From NCBI GenBank assembly GCA_026874595.1, contig CM049320.1:41414714-41478713 (forward strand): DNA of 64,000 nt. Reading direction: 5' to 3'. The position numbers and the translations under genes are program-made. This document shows, in pieces, positions 10,914 to 22,504 of this stretch. Under the pieces are notes generated by a model. That model had not been told where the DNA came from. It saw only the letters and a list, made by a program, of their open reading frames with translations, and searched no databases. The DNA comes from Sipunculus nudus. Its lineage: Eukaryota > Annelida > Sipuncula > Golfingiida > Sipunculidae. The first letter of the stretch is position 1; each line of letters begins with the position of its first letter.

Positions 10914-13016
10914 GTAAGTAATGCTGGGGCGTTGGGAAATGTAAAAATGCCACCGACGTGACGACTAGCCCGGTGTTGGTTCCCTTTATGGACAGGAATC
11001 CCTGTGCGGCCCGGCGTTCTGGATCATTTCTAGATCAAGGTGATACGTTTTTCGGTGAACATGGCCCAGAATCCCTTGCGCCAAATGGTGACATTTGGCA
11101 AATCTCGAATTAATGTAAGGCTGATATTGTAGCCATAAAATTCCGCTTTTGTTTTACCGGCTGACTGTATTTCACTCCCAGCCGGGCTCTTAGCATTATT
11201 GTTTACAAAGACCATCTGCAAGTGAAAGAACTGTGCAAGTGTCCAGGAACGGTGCCACGTGGACCATTTTAATATGTTGAGAGCTAGTATATCTCACCTA
11301 CTTACAAATGCACGAGGCATGGCTAATGTGTATTATAATTAAAAAGATCCTTATACATATTACTCGTATTACAAAAGGAGTTGTGGATGTAATCTAGGGG
11401 GCAGTTTTTCATTTACTGTCAGCAGCAGATACACATATATAACACTTAAAGATCACTTAACTCGAAGCAAAACATGCATGTGCACAAACAGCTATATCTA
11501 TTCATTTTATTGTATATGTGTGTGTGTGTGTGTGGGGGGGGGTAAAATATGGCTGTGTGAATATGATAAAGTAATATGAAAGAAATAGAAAGAGATGCCA
11601 CATTGTGAATAAATGAAAACTTTAACTTATCTATAGTCTACCTATAAATAAGATTTAAACTTACAAATTCCTACAAAGATCTCCATGAATATGTTGAAAC
11701 AGAATCATAAACAAATTAATATTTACGACGCTAGGACTTATTTGAAATTTTCGTCCCTGACTTCAAAGGGCCGTAGGTTTTGTATTAATTACGTGATAAT
11801 TAAGACACATTGGAAGCATGTTACCTACATTTGTTAATTACTCCGGGCCTGTGCCAGTATTGTTTTATCAAACCGTGATTTGTCCTTGGGCTCGGTAGTG
11901 ACATGCGATATATTGTCACTTAAAGGTGCCGATTCAATTACTTTTTTTTAAAGAATTTATATGATTTCTGGCTTCCTCACCGTATATAATAATGATCTAA
12001 GGGTAATTCTGGCTGTGAAAAGTTCTTGTAAGGCCTTATCAACAACAGGTTTGTAACACAGTAATAACGACAATTGGGGAATACATGTAACCTAAGGTGG
12101 TAGGTTGCATATCTGCGCAGGTAGAAAGGTCATTTGTTGCAAAACGCCATTTGCAAAGCACAGCCGTGATAGACTCGCTATCAGATCCCCATTGTTGAAT
12201 GTGTTTTAATTATTTTGGCGGGCCCCTAATATAATAAACACGTTGATATATACAAAATAAGCAGTCTGTGTGAGGTGACATCCACGTTTTCTGGCCTATT
12301 TTATAAAAACTCCGAGGGATAACTGTTTATAACGGTCAGATAGGTGATTGGGTCCCTTTAAGCTATGCTATACATAATTGCTCAAGCTGTTATGTTTTGG
12401 GTATAGTGTGTTTATGACGAGTTGCGTTGTCATCAGGAAACCTTCAATGTATCGTATAAATTGCTTGATTCATCGTCTGTAACGGTTCATAAACTGAGGA
12501 TGCATTAGCAAAACGATGCCAGGATCTGATGTCATAAATTGTTAGAAGTGACGTGACTGAAGTGGGATGTCGAACTGTGGCTGGTGAACCGACAATCAAT
12601 CTCGTGGTCAAAGTGAAAAATGGCAGTGCAGTCCTGGTTTGTATTCAGGTCCGTGAAAAGCAGCAAAACTTACTCCATAAACAACTGTGCTGACTGAGAG
12701 CCCGGTAAAGGTCGCCTTGGCTGAGTGCATGTAGGGGATTATTTTATCAGTGTTACCAGTTACAGCATGTAGGCCAAACCTGGCCAGGTCTGGCTGAAAT
12801 AAACAGCAAGACAGCACTAAAAAAGTCAGGGCCAGACAGGTCTGAAACAGCACAATAACAGACTGGTTAAGCACTTACCAAAATAGCCGTGAAATTCCTC
12901 TTTATTAAACTATTTAGCAAACAAGAAAGGCAGTGAAATTCCACGGGCTTATATAATAACATATCAACAAAATGAAAACGGCCTCGAAAAACTACGGTCT
13001 TATATGACATACCGAC
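10914..13016. other. Non-coding, unrecognised frames
   Basis: Minus frames at 11030-11221 (63 codons) and 12608-12874 (88 codons, leucine-rich start) have no identifiable domain. A GT run followed by G8 lies at 11516-11542. A let-7-like word at 12095 fails in the seed. No gene is supported. Confidence 0.5.
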
Positions 13017-13042
13017 TAGCTACAGGCCAGTAACGCAAACAA
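13017..13042 (-). repeat. Short repeat shared with 42222-42247
   Basis: A 26-bp segment beginning TAGCTACAGGCC and ending TAACGCAAACAA. It matches the reverse complement of 42222-42247 at 25 of 26 positions. At 42 kb the same sequence forms one arm of an inverted repeat, so this is probably a transposon end. Confidence 0.5.
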
Positions 13043-14770
13043 ATTTGTTTTTTTTTTCGGTTTAATGGAGTTTGAATATTCGGGCTACATACCGACCGAA
13101 ACGGCAACTAAATGTTTTTTTTGTTGAATTATAATAACACATAAAGGCATCGAATTAAGAATTATAATATTTATTAATAAAAATTTAAATAATATAAATA
13201 TAAATATTTTAAAAGTAAACCGTGTATATATATTTAACTTAATGCATGAGTATATAGGCCTACCAATATTAAATTTATATTATATAATTTATATAATATT
13301 AATATAAGAAAAAAAAACTGGGAAACATACGATTACATGTAAAAATAAATACTATCACCCTCACGTAATACCGATATGTATTAGCATGAGTTGTCACTGT
13401 GTTTTATTTTAGGACCACGTGTTCTATATCTGTTTACGTTGTGGGTGTGTTTAAACCCCCTTATGTTTCCTCTTACAAATAGTCATGTGGGGGTACGGAG
13501 TGTTAACGCGTATCTAAGAGACATCAGGCCTGGGGGGTATTTCCGTCAATTGTAAAGTGAAGCCCCGTAAATACCAGTTTGCCATTCCTTTATTTTAGCG
13601 TCTGGGCGAGGTAGACCAAGCAACCCTTGGTGCGTACGTTTAGGAAATTCTCGTCCCTACAAAAAGTGATAACGGTCGTCCGTGACCCCTTTCTCAGCCA
13701 ATCGGCAATCGTTACTACCCCATTCACAGCCCAAGGTCACTTGTTCTAGCTGTCAGGCGCGAATTGACCCAGATTCCAACGTCACCGATCGGGGTCGTTA
13801 GGGCCTGAGTGCAGAAAGGTCGCCTCTTCAAAAATAATTCAGAGGCTGTTCTGTGGATGGCTAGATAAAGACTGCCTTTATACTGGAGATAAACATGGAC
13901 ATTAATCAACCTTTGCTAAAGCTTAAAAGGGAACTTGTTTGGGGTTACAATGAAAGAACTAGCACGTACTAAAACAAGCCGAGGACTTTGTACCAACTCT
14001 TAAAACGACTACCCGCAGGCCAGAACTCTATACCAGACAGCTCCCAAAAACAGACTTAAAAATATAGGACGGAGATCAGAGGCGGCCCATGCAGAGAAGG
14101 TGGTCCACGATTAAGGCTGGTCCTACTCCGGATGATTACGCCCTCTAGTGGTCAATATGTGCTTTTTTTCTCTGCCCACGGAAGAAATAAAAATATGGTG
14201 GTTCATTTTATATTTTTTTAACTGAGTAAAAGAAGACTTTCGTTAATGACATGCTGTATAGGCCTATTTAAAAATAAAAACAACCCTTAGAGAAGGTATT
14301 ATTAACATATACATAGTTGTAGGGAAAATTAACATTCAGATCTTAACTCAATTTATTATTTAATTTATTTATACATGTGTTTGCTTAAATCTGCTTAAAT
14401 AAAGGCAGTGATTACTTTATCAGGGCTATTCAACATGCCAAAGGCAACATTGGGCAAAGTCATTGGCATCATTCTAAAAAAAAGACAAATAAAACAAATG
14501 AATATTAACGTTGCTCGGTCCCCTATACTTCTTAGGGAATAATAATAATGATTTTTCATCAAATTTACATTACTCGGAAATAATATTTTTGCATTTAAAA
14601 AATTCCATAAAAAATACTTATTTTCTTTTTTAATATTACCATCGTGTGTTCAATAAGAACGTTGTTGATATTTTCAGATTTTTTTTCAGTATAATATCCG
14701 TACTTAAAATTATGAGTGGATATTCATGACATATATATATACCCAAATGCCACGCGTCATGAGTATTGGT
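13043..14770. other. Non-coding, strongly AT-rich at 13130-13330
   Basis: ATA/TTA-rich DNA at 13130-13330, then mixed sequence with moderate GC at 13500-13800. No frame, RNA or repeat is recognised. A 61-codon minus frame at 13724-13909 is featureless. Confidence 0.5.
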
Positions 14771-14849
14771 CTTGTTGTTGTTGGGGGTGTCGGTGGGGGT
14801 GGGGAGGGGATGGGGGGGGGGGATGGGGGGGGGGGGGGGTTGGGGGTGA
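14771..14849 (+). repeat. G-rich tract with G-quadruplex potential
   Basis: About 80 bp almost wholly of G with T and A interruptions, including G11 at 14812-14822 and G15 at 14825-14839. There are more than four runs of at least three G with short loops, the classical quadruplex pattern. The Gly-rich frames across it are artefacts. Confidence 0.85.
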
Positions 14850-15150
14850 TAATTCAGTCATCAAGGTATCCTTTGTTTTTAATTCATATTTTGCAAATCA
14901 ATCTTTCAGGTATATATCATCTCCTATTGAGAAAATTTTATACGTGTAAATTGTCCCATTAAAATGTCATAAATATTATATTTGCCATTTATGAAAGTAT
15001 ATGGTGTCTAATATTTGTAAATTGAATTGAAATGTAATAAAAAATAGTGTTGGGCTAATGAACCCAAATATTTACTGAATAATAAGTTGCAGGAGTGAAC
15101 GAAAATTATGATATTCTCTGAGAGGGATTTTGTCGAATTTGTCATAAATC

Positions 15151-15166
15151 GGGGGGGGGGGGGGGG
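15151..15166 (+). repeat. Poly-G tract (16 G)
   Basis: Sixteen consecutive G followed by CAGGGGG. Homopolymers of this length are often miscounted by sequencing. Confidence 0.9.
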
Positions 15167-15528
15167 CAGGGGGATTCTTAGGAGATCGACTTTGGCCAGG
15201 GATCCTTATTTCAAGGGATACACACATATGCATAAAAATGTCTTTATATGTATGTAATAAAATACATATGAACACTGAAGGTGTATGTCTTGATAATTAT
15301 TCTTATATTCTTGCATATTAAGATATATGTATGAAAAGCAGGGAGGGTATAAATAAAATAAGTTTATGCAGTTCCCTGTAAACAGAGCTTTTTTGCTCAG
15401 TCCCAAGGTTTATAAAGGTTTTACTTTATACATAAAATAAGCCGTGGTAACGTGATATTAAAATGATGTATGCAGACAAAAGTTATACTCACATCTTTGT
15501 GTAAACTCCCAACGCTGCGCAGAATCGG

Positions 15529-15994
15529 ACACACAATAATACGACACACAAGAGTATGAGACACAAGAGAAGGACACACAAGAGAAGGACACACAAGAGA
15601 AGGACACACAAGAGAACGACAAACAAGAGTACGACACACAAGAGTATGACACACAAGAGTACGACACACAAGAGTACGACACACAAGAGTATGACACACA
15701 AGAGTACGACACACAAGAGTACGACACACAAGAGTACGACACACAAGAGTATGACACACAAGAGTACGACACACAAGAGTCGGACACTCAAGAGTACAAC
15801 ATGCAAGAGTACGACACATAAAAGTACGACACAAAAGAGTACGACACACAAGAGTACGACACACAAGAGTACAACATACAAGAGAACGACACACAAGAGA
15901 AGGCAACACAAGAGAAGGCCACACAAGAGTACGACACACAAAAGTACCACACACAAGAGTACCACACACAAGAGTACCACACACAAGAGTACGA
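15529..15994 (+). repeat. 15-bp minisatellite, ~30 units
   Basis: The unit GAGTACGACACACAA is repeated about 30 times, with variants GAGTATGACACACAA, GAGAAGGACACACAA and GAGTACCACACACAA clustered in patches. Because 15 is a multiple of three and the unit has no stop, several frames stay open: K-S-T-T-H on plus (174 codons) and TLVCR/SCVSY types on minus (up to 207 codons). The flanks show no promoter, signal peptide or splice signal, so I do not call a protein. Confidence 0.95.
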
Positions 15995-16791
15995 CTCTGC
16001 TGTGTAGGGTCTGTGGTTTTCAAACTCTGCAGCTCACATTGCACCCGAGCTTCTACATTAACAGATGGCGCAGGTTTTAATGCAGTGAAGGGTGGAATGT
16101 ATCCCGTTCGTGAACATATGAAAGGAATTGTTTCGAGGCAAATTATATAAACATGGATTTTTGTTATGGTAACGACTTCACGAAATAAGTAATATTTTAT
16201 AAAGATGAGCGTGTGAAATGCAAACGGATGGAGTGCCCATGAAATGTATCACATTTTGATTTTTAAGATTGAATTTTGAGACAAGTAGTCCAAGTCGTCC
16301 CACAGTGCCCAACAGGAAGAGGTTCGTTTTAAGATAGCATCACTGTTTTAAACAACTACATTTAAATTAATTTAAAAATGCTTTAAATTCATATAAGACC
16401 CCATAAAGTATACATTGCTTTAAACTTGGAACTGCGATCTTCTTGATAGTATACAGATTATTTCACTTTTCATTCATTTTCAGATGATTTTGTAACATTT
16501 AAAAAAATAAAATTTTTAAAGGTACACTGTTTTAAGCCTTCAGTCACATTAATCCGCTTTTTAATGAACTAATAATATATCTAAGAAGTGTTTTTTCCCC
16601 TCTATCATGATTCTATCTAACCCAAAAACGGAAATTAAAAGTTTTTATTCAACAATTTATTGAATGAAAATTTTAAATTTCATTTTTGGGGTAGATAGAA
16701 TTAAAATGAATTTCAAGCATTTTTTTAAATTGACTTTAAATAAAGGGGTTTCAAACTGTGATGCTACCTAAGTAGAAACTGTCGGAATGGT
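15995..16791. other. Non-coding, no feature seen
   Basis: AT-rich sequence with several poly-A/T runs. Nothing is recognised. Confidence 0.55.
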
Positions 16792-16995
16792 GCAGGAGGG
16801 GATTCAGAGGGGGGTCGGGGGTTTGGACCCCCCTTCCCCCCCCCCCCACTTTTTTTCAGCCGCCCCAACCTTCTTTTAAGGGTTTAGACCAAATTTTGCG
16901 GCCTGGGCCTCCACTTTACATACTATTAGGTTTTTTTTTTCATTAATCCTCCTGGTTGGACCCCTCCTTTTCCTAAATCCTGGGTCCGCCCCTGC
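16792..16995. mobile_element. Short MITE-like element with GC-rich inverted ends
   Basis: The left end GCAGGAGGGGATTCAGAGG is an imperfect inverse of the right end CCTGGGTCCGCCCCTGC. Inside the left end is GGGTTTGGACCCCCC followed by a C13 run. Ends of the form CAGGGGCGGAyCCAGG are typical of widespread hAT-like and related MITEs in animals. I do not see a clean 8-bp target duplication, so the superfamily is open. Confidence 0.5.
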
Positions 16996-17302
16996 TATTT
17001 TAGCAAGATTCTAGCTCCGGTTTACACAACCAGGGCTCGCAAAGTACCAACAATTGTTATCTGTCCAATGAGAGCGTGGTATAGCAATTAATGTGCATCC
17101 AAATCCAAGCTTTAAATCCACGACACCCCGCTCTCGTTAATATGATTCTTGGCACTATGCCAGCCCTGGTGTTGATACCCCAAAAAACTTGCTAAAAAAG
17201 CAGCGGTTGAAACGAAGGAGATCTTGAACGACTGCAGTGTATAACAGCAGCACGAGGAGTATAACCTTAGTGCAACAATAACATATTACTATATAAAGAT
17301 GT
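16996..17302. other. Non-coding, no feature seen
   Basis: Mixed single-copy-looking sequence; no signal. Confidence 0.55.
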
Positions 17303-17560
17303 TCAAGGAAATAATGTATGTTGGTTACATATTTCTATGTTTGTTTCTGGATTCCGAATATTTAAGTATATCTGTATGTATGTTAAAACATTGTTTATAT
17401 GTTTGTATTTTTGTATACGTGTATGTATATATTTGTATTTGTGTGTATATGTGATGTGAGTATGTAAAGAAATACATATACATGTATATATATATAAATA
17501 TATATACATTATACATATATATATAATTGTATATATATATGTATATATATATATCGTCAA
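17303..17560. repeat. TATGT/TA-rich simple-sequence region
   Basis: Degenerate TATG(T)n and GTAT(A)n sequence ending in interrupted TA tracts (17480-17555). Tyr/Ile/Thr-rich frames on the minus strand are low-complexity artefacts. Confidence 0.8.
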
Positions 17561-17899
17561 AAATAAAAGCACACTTTTTGATAAATCAATGCCGAGTGCC
17601 TGATTTAAAAGAAAAACAGATCATTTGACAGAGCGATACGAGGATGTTTTTATTTATTAGTCTGTAGATCCGCCCAGAACACAGACACTCCCGAGTCGGG
17701 TGCGGCCGGGGCACTCTTATCTCACACTTAATAGACATGACTGACGGGTCATTTACTTAATAAATGCCGGGACATGCAGTTTTCAGCAGGCAATACCAAA
17801 TGTGATTGATTCTACATGATGTCTCTAAATTGCTGTTGAAGATGGGTAAATGGTGTCAGGTTTAAGTAATATAATGGAGTACAATTCCTAATCAAATTA

Positions 17900-18290
17900 G
17901 ACTGAGAAAATATATATGAAACACTGTATGCATGATCTATATAATTAATACGGAGTTGGGTTTTTCTAGACCACGGTTTACCTGCTTCCGTTCTGATTTG
18001 ACTCTCCAAATTGACCTCCATAAGAATCTCTTTTAATATCAGTCATGTGTTTAGGTGTATGCGTTTCATTTGTGAACACTGTCATGCTTCAGTAACCAGA
18101 GTTCACCTTGCGAGTAGCAGAACAAATTAATACGAATGGGTATAGCTTCGACACGGGGACAAAGGAATGATCCTTTGTCATAATGGTTTATAAGAAAATA
18201 TATATTATGGTTATTCTTATTACCTCGAAAATGAAATGGACAATTTATATGTCTTTACCCTAACCCTCTACAAATGTTCAGTAAAACATT
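17900..18290 (+). repeat. Dispersed family R18, copy 2
   Basis: The segment 17900-18020 matches the reverse complement of 8031-8150. The segment 18030-18290 matches the reverse complement of 7205-7485 and is also repeated directly at 18615-18915. Here the two parts are only ~20 bp apart, so this is probably the intact arrangement. The last shared words are ACCTCGAAAATG, CCTCTACAAATGTTCAGTAAAA. Confidence 0.75.
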
Positions 18291-18614
18291 TTTCGCCTGT
18301 CACGCTTTTTAAGGTGGCGACCTGTAAACCCCAGTGAACCCCATTTCCATTATATCGCCTGTTAAGGAATTTTACTCGGTCAAAAGGAAGTAAAGATTTT
18401 AAATTCAAGCGCGGAACACATGTCCACATGAGTCTTTTAACAGGGAGCACATAGGTTTACATGTTTGTTGATATTTATACATTCAGAAGTATCTTTCAGT
18501 GATAACCATGGTTTTAATAGTTCGGCCGATTTGAAAAAAAGGGGTGGGGCGTGTGGTTGCACACACTTCTATAAGGGTCCTAAATCTCTTGGGGATTTTA
18601 AAACCCCCGCAAGA

Positions 18615-18915
18615 TTCTACTAATCAGTCGTTGGTTCATATACGTGCACGTTTCATGTAAAACATTGTCATGGTTCAGAAACACGGGTTCACCAGGCGAG
18701 TGGCAGAACAAATGCATACTTATGGGCGGGACAAAGGAATAGCCCCTTATAATTATTCCTTTGTGGAATTGTGATTATGACACTTAAGAAAATAATATAT
18801 TATGGTGATTCCGATTTACCTCCAAAAATGTAATGCATGGATTACGGGTGCAGTTTTACTCTACCCCTCTACAATTTTACTCTACCCCTCTACAAATTTT
18901 CAGCAAAATCTATAA
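18615..18915 (+). repeat. Dispersed family R18, copy 3, direct duplicate of copy 2
   Basis: Direct repeat of 18030-18290 offset by ~590 bp. Shared words include TCATG(G/C)TTCAG, GAGT(G/A)GCAGAACAAAT, GGGACAAAGGAAT and ATATTATGG. The distal 120 bp is absent. It contains a private 21-bp tandem doubling (TTTTACTCTACCCCTCTACAA-type, 18854-18897). Confidence 0.75.
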
Positions 18916-19985
18916 ATTACATTTTACATAATTTGCTGAAAGACAATGCAACGAACCAAGGCTGAGGTGGTTTCTTTGCTAAATGCTTTCATCGAAATAT
19001 ATCAACCTGCTTTCTTTTTATCTAGGAGCTCTAGGGTTGTCAATTTTGCATCAGACCAGCTTATTCTATGACAATTTACAGTACTTAAACCAAAAACTGT
19101 TGGAATATATTTTTCTGGGCCTATCTTTTTCACATTGGCAGCTATATGTTTCGCGTACAAGAGACTTCAACGACATATGCATGTGTATACAAATAACGCA
19201 TGTGTCTGTTAACATGCCTTAGACTATATCCTCAACTGACTATACACTGAATAAACATCGTGTTTTACGATGTCGCCTGAGCTTCAACTAATACCAAGCA
19301 TCTTTCATATAATTTCCCAGTAAATGCTTCTTTTTGCAATCGTTATATCTACGATATTTCCTAAGCAATGTAGCTGTCGGACCTATGTTGTATATCGCGA
19401 AAAAACTTCTCACTTTAAATTCGTACACCCTGTATATGCCTTAAGTCTCTTTCCAAAATTTTTTTTGCGTGATTTCTGGAATAGAATAATTTTCTTTCGA
19501 TGTTGATATTTTGGGGGAGGGTGTTCATGGAGAATTCTATATAGCAGAAGAAATCTTTATTAGTGAAACACATGACAAAAGTTCCTGCAAAATCCTCAGG
19601 ATAAAACTATGCGTCGTTTAGTTCCTATCAGCTCGTTACAAAAATATGTATCAGATAGAGCCGTGGATTTTCCACGGGAGCAGCTAGTATATTTGAATAC
19701 ACAGAAAGTAAATGATGAAAAGCATTTCCTGAATTGATTTTCTATATATATTAATTTTGCAATGTAACATAGTTTTAATATATAATTTGATGATTTAAAA
19801 TAAGTTTACTATTCAAATTAGATTTGAAATTTACATTGCACCAGTGAAAAAAAAGCTGCATTATCCACAATACGTATAAATGTTTCGAATTTATTTGATA
19901 CCGCCATTATATGTACGTATATGTTTGAAGGATTTTGATAAATTGTATCCCCTGACATAGTCACAGGCTACAATGGTTTTATGAC
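18916..19985. other. Non-coding, no feature seen
   Basis: AT-rich sequence with two plus frames of 79 and 60 codons (18983-19222 and 19324-19506), neither with a recognised domain. Confidence 0.55.
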
Positions 19986-20640
19986 GGTCCCGCCGCCACC
20001 GTCTGGACCATCACCTCCACCATGAGACCTTGAATATTTCCATATTTGGTGAAAATCACACACCTCTTATGATATCTCCAGTTTTGATAGACATATGGAT
20101 TTTAAACATGGCTTATGTATGACCGACCACTAAAGTAAGAACCCTAAGGTTCTAGGGTCATGCGGTCAAAGGTCAAGGTCAGAGGACACATCTTTTAAAA
20201 TATTGTGAATGCATTTTATGCCAAACTTTTCATCCCAGACATCTTGAAAATATAGCTCACCTGCCAAAAGTGGATGATCCATATCAATTTTGGGGTCGCA
20301 AGGTCAAAGGTCAAGGCCACAGGAGCCACCAGTTCAAAAATTAGTTTCGAGATGATAATTCCACCTTTTATTGATATATGTACTTCAAACATGACTTATA
20401 TATGGCCAATCAATAAAGCAAGAACTCTACTGATTTTGGGGGCATGAGGTCACAGGACCCACACCTTTAAAATATTGTGGATGCTTTTTAAGCAATACTT
20501 TTTCATCCCAGGCCTACCTCTTGCAAATATAGTTCACCTGCCATTGGGCGAAGATTTCTTTCCATTTTGGGGACACAAGGTCAATATTACAGGAGCCATC
20601 TGTCCTCAAATCTGAGGAAGCAGGTTTTTGGTCAACCCCA
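19986..20640. repeat. Satellite of two alternating ~138 bp monomer types
   Basis: GGTCAAAGGTCAAGGTCA-like blocks recur at about 20163, 20301, 20441 and 20577. The text after the block alternates between type A (GGACACATCTTTTAAAATAT...TGCATTTTATGC) and type B (CAGGAGCCACCAGTTC...CTTCAAACATGACTTATATATGG). The A-A and B-B distances are ~277 bp, giving a dimeric higher-order unit. About 4.5 monomers are present. The GGTCAAAGGTCA word is also a consensus direct repeat for nuclear receptors, but here it is simply part of the satellite. Confidence 0.8.
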
Positions 20641-21074
20641 TAATTTTGAAATACTGCATTTTTTTCTTCAAATTTGACACAACAATATCCACCAAGATAT
20701 TATACAAGTTCAAACATTTGTGACATTGGCCCTGTCACATGTCAATATATACTTCAGAAGAAGGGTGCCTATTTTAGAAGGGGGTATGCTTTATAAGTCT
20801 TGGGATACTGAGGCATTTTCGATGCCAGAAATGTCTAGTTATATGTACTTTCAGCTAAATTTAGTTCCTTTCGTTTTTTTGTACCAGTCAAACAGTTTTC
20901 CCTTAAGTATCATATGTTTTAGAACCAGTGGAGGATGTTTACATGGAGGGGACGCAAATAATTGGACAAATAAATAATTTGAAATAATTTGAAAAGTAAA
21001 ATAAAACAAGTTGAGGAATATATGCTTTATATTAGAAGCAGGTTCATTGCGTTACGCCTTCACACGGTCGGTAA
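20641..21074. other. Non-coding, no feature seen
   Basis: Mixed sequence; an 85-codon plus frame at 20720-20977 is unrecognised. Confidence 0.5.
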
Positions 21075-21305
21075 CACAGGGGCCTGTCACAAAAGAGTTA
21101 AAAAAAAAACACTCAAAATTTGAGCCATAAAACCCCAAGAATAAGCGATATAGCCCATTCTGACAAAAACAGCTTCCTTGACAGTGTTGTTATTAAGTAG
21201 TCAAAGAAGGTGTTTATGTCAGAATGGGCTATATCGCTTATTCTTGGGGTTTTATGGCTCAAATTTGGAGTGATTTTTTTAACTCTTTTGTGACAGGCCC
21301 CTGTG
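21075..21305. mobile_element. hAT-like foldback MITE with 8-bp target duplication
   Basis: The left arm (21075-21182) and right arm (about 21199-21305) are near-perfect reverse complements over ~107 bp, leaving a loop of ~16 bp. The ends read CACAGGGGCCTGTCAC and GTGACAGGCCCCTGTG. The flanks carry an identical GTCGGTAA at 21067-21074 and 21306-21313. An 8-bp duplication with a CAGGGG-type end fits the hAT superfamily. No transposase is encoded. The high arm identity suggests a young insertion or gene conversion between arms. A transcript would fold into a long hairpin. Confidence 0.85.
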
Positions 21306-21645
21306 GTCGGTAATGGATCGAGAGAAACTGGTGAGTGGCCGTGAATTTTTTAGAAGTACGTTTCACGCTCTGTCAGGCCCTTAAATAAGAATTTATTTAC
21401 ATATCAAATTGACAGGCCAGTCGTATAATTCAGGTATAATCTTGAAAAGTCCTTACATTATTGTTTATTTCCCTGGTTCATGAAACAGTGGTGGGCATCG
21501 TCATGCGTGAGCCTATCTTAAAATATATCCTCGTGTACACCTTTCCCGGCTATAATTAAGTACATGTATAATGTAAAGTGAAAACACTTTCCCCCTAACC
21601 CAAGCCAATTTTAGACCGGGCAACTACTGTTCGACCATACATAGA

Positions 21646-21649
<4 letters not shown>
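21306..21649. other. Non-coding, no feature seen
   Basis: Ordinary AT-rich sequence after the target duplication of the foldback element. Confidence 0.55.

Positions 21650-21699
<50 letters not shown>
21650..21699. repeat. (TA)n microsatellite
   Basis: About 50 bp of uninterrupted TA. Confidence 0.95.
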
Positions 21700-21703
<4 letters not shown>

Positions 21704-22201
21704 CTTGAAATTACATCCATTAATGGGACCTTGTTATAGTGGGCGAATTTTTTAGGTGGTCGTCTAAGCGAGGTCTGATATAAAGAGGTGAGCGATATTA
21801 AAAGATTTCTTGGTCAACGAAAGGCAGGTTAAATATTTTCCTGCTTAAGAGTCGACAAGTGTTGATTTATAAAATTCTTCATTGTAAAATAAATTTCATA
21901 CAGAAATAATCAAAATCACGTATTGCCATTAGCGGCCAAATTTAAAAAGTCTGATATGGGAAGCAGCCATGTCATGACGACAGGGGGCGCTTTTATTGAA
22001 GTTCGCAACAGGTGTGTTCCTGGCGCATGGCCCTAAACGGTATAAGCATGGATATACATGGTGTCTCATAGATGTCTGTACCACGAAGAAACAGACAATC
22101 TACGCACACTTCATATTTTTTTTCTATATATTATTGTTAGTCTGAGACAGTTTGTTCGAAAATCATGATATTTTCAGCATTTTAAACAATTATCGCATTA
22201 A
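21700..22201. other. Non-coding, no feature seen
   Basis: AT-rich sequence up to the left target duplication of the next MITE; nothing recognised. Confidence 0.55.
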
Positions 22202-22504
22202 GGCCAAAAAAAAAGATATGGTTCTCAGGCACCGCCCTCATCAATTTTAACCCCACGCATCAAACATTTTTATTTTGGATTTCATCCTACTAGAAGATAA
22301 ATAATACAATTTTGATACAATTTTCTTTATTATGTAGTGTTTTTATCTGTTTAGCAGAAAAAAAAATGTTATTTTCATGCTTTTCCCTGATCATATGACA
22401 TTTTATCGAAACATACAAAATAAGGTCAAAAATAAAATACCGCCCGCCCGCATTGATTTCTGAAAAAAAGTGCCTGAGAACCAAACCTTTTAATTTTATT
22501 GGCC
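22202..22504 (-). mobile_element. Tourist-like (PIF/Harbinger) MITE, copy 1
   Basis: The ends are inverted: left GGCCAAAAAAAAAGATATGG then TTCTCAGGCAC; right GTGCCTGAGAACCAAACC then TTTTAATTTTATTGGCC. The 3-bp target duplication TAA is present on both sides (22199-22201 and 22505-22507). TWA duplications and GG-starting ends are the hallmark of PIF/Harbinger. The interior matches the second copy at 28571-28908 in opposite orientation, including the CCGCCCGCCCGCATTGATTT block. Frames across it are not coding. Confidence 0.85.

Noticed and set aside
12085-12125. AAGGTGGTAGGTTGCATAT resembling let-7
   Set aside because: The seed positions differ (AAGGTGG instead of GAGGTAG) and no flanking arm pairs to form a precursor hairpin.
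15421-16080. 207- and 174-codon frames rich in TLVCR and KSTTH
   Set aside because: Translations of a 15-bp minisatellite on both strands.
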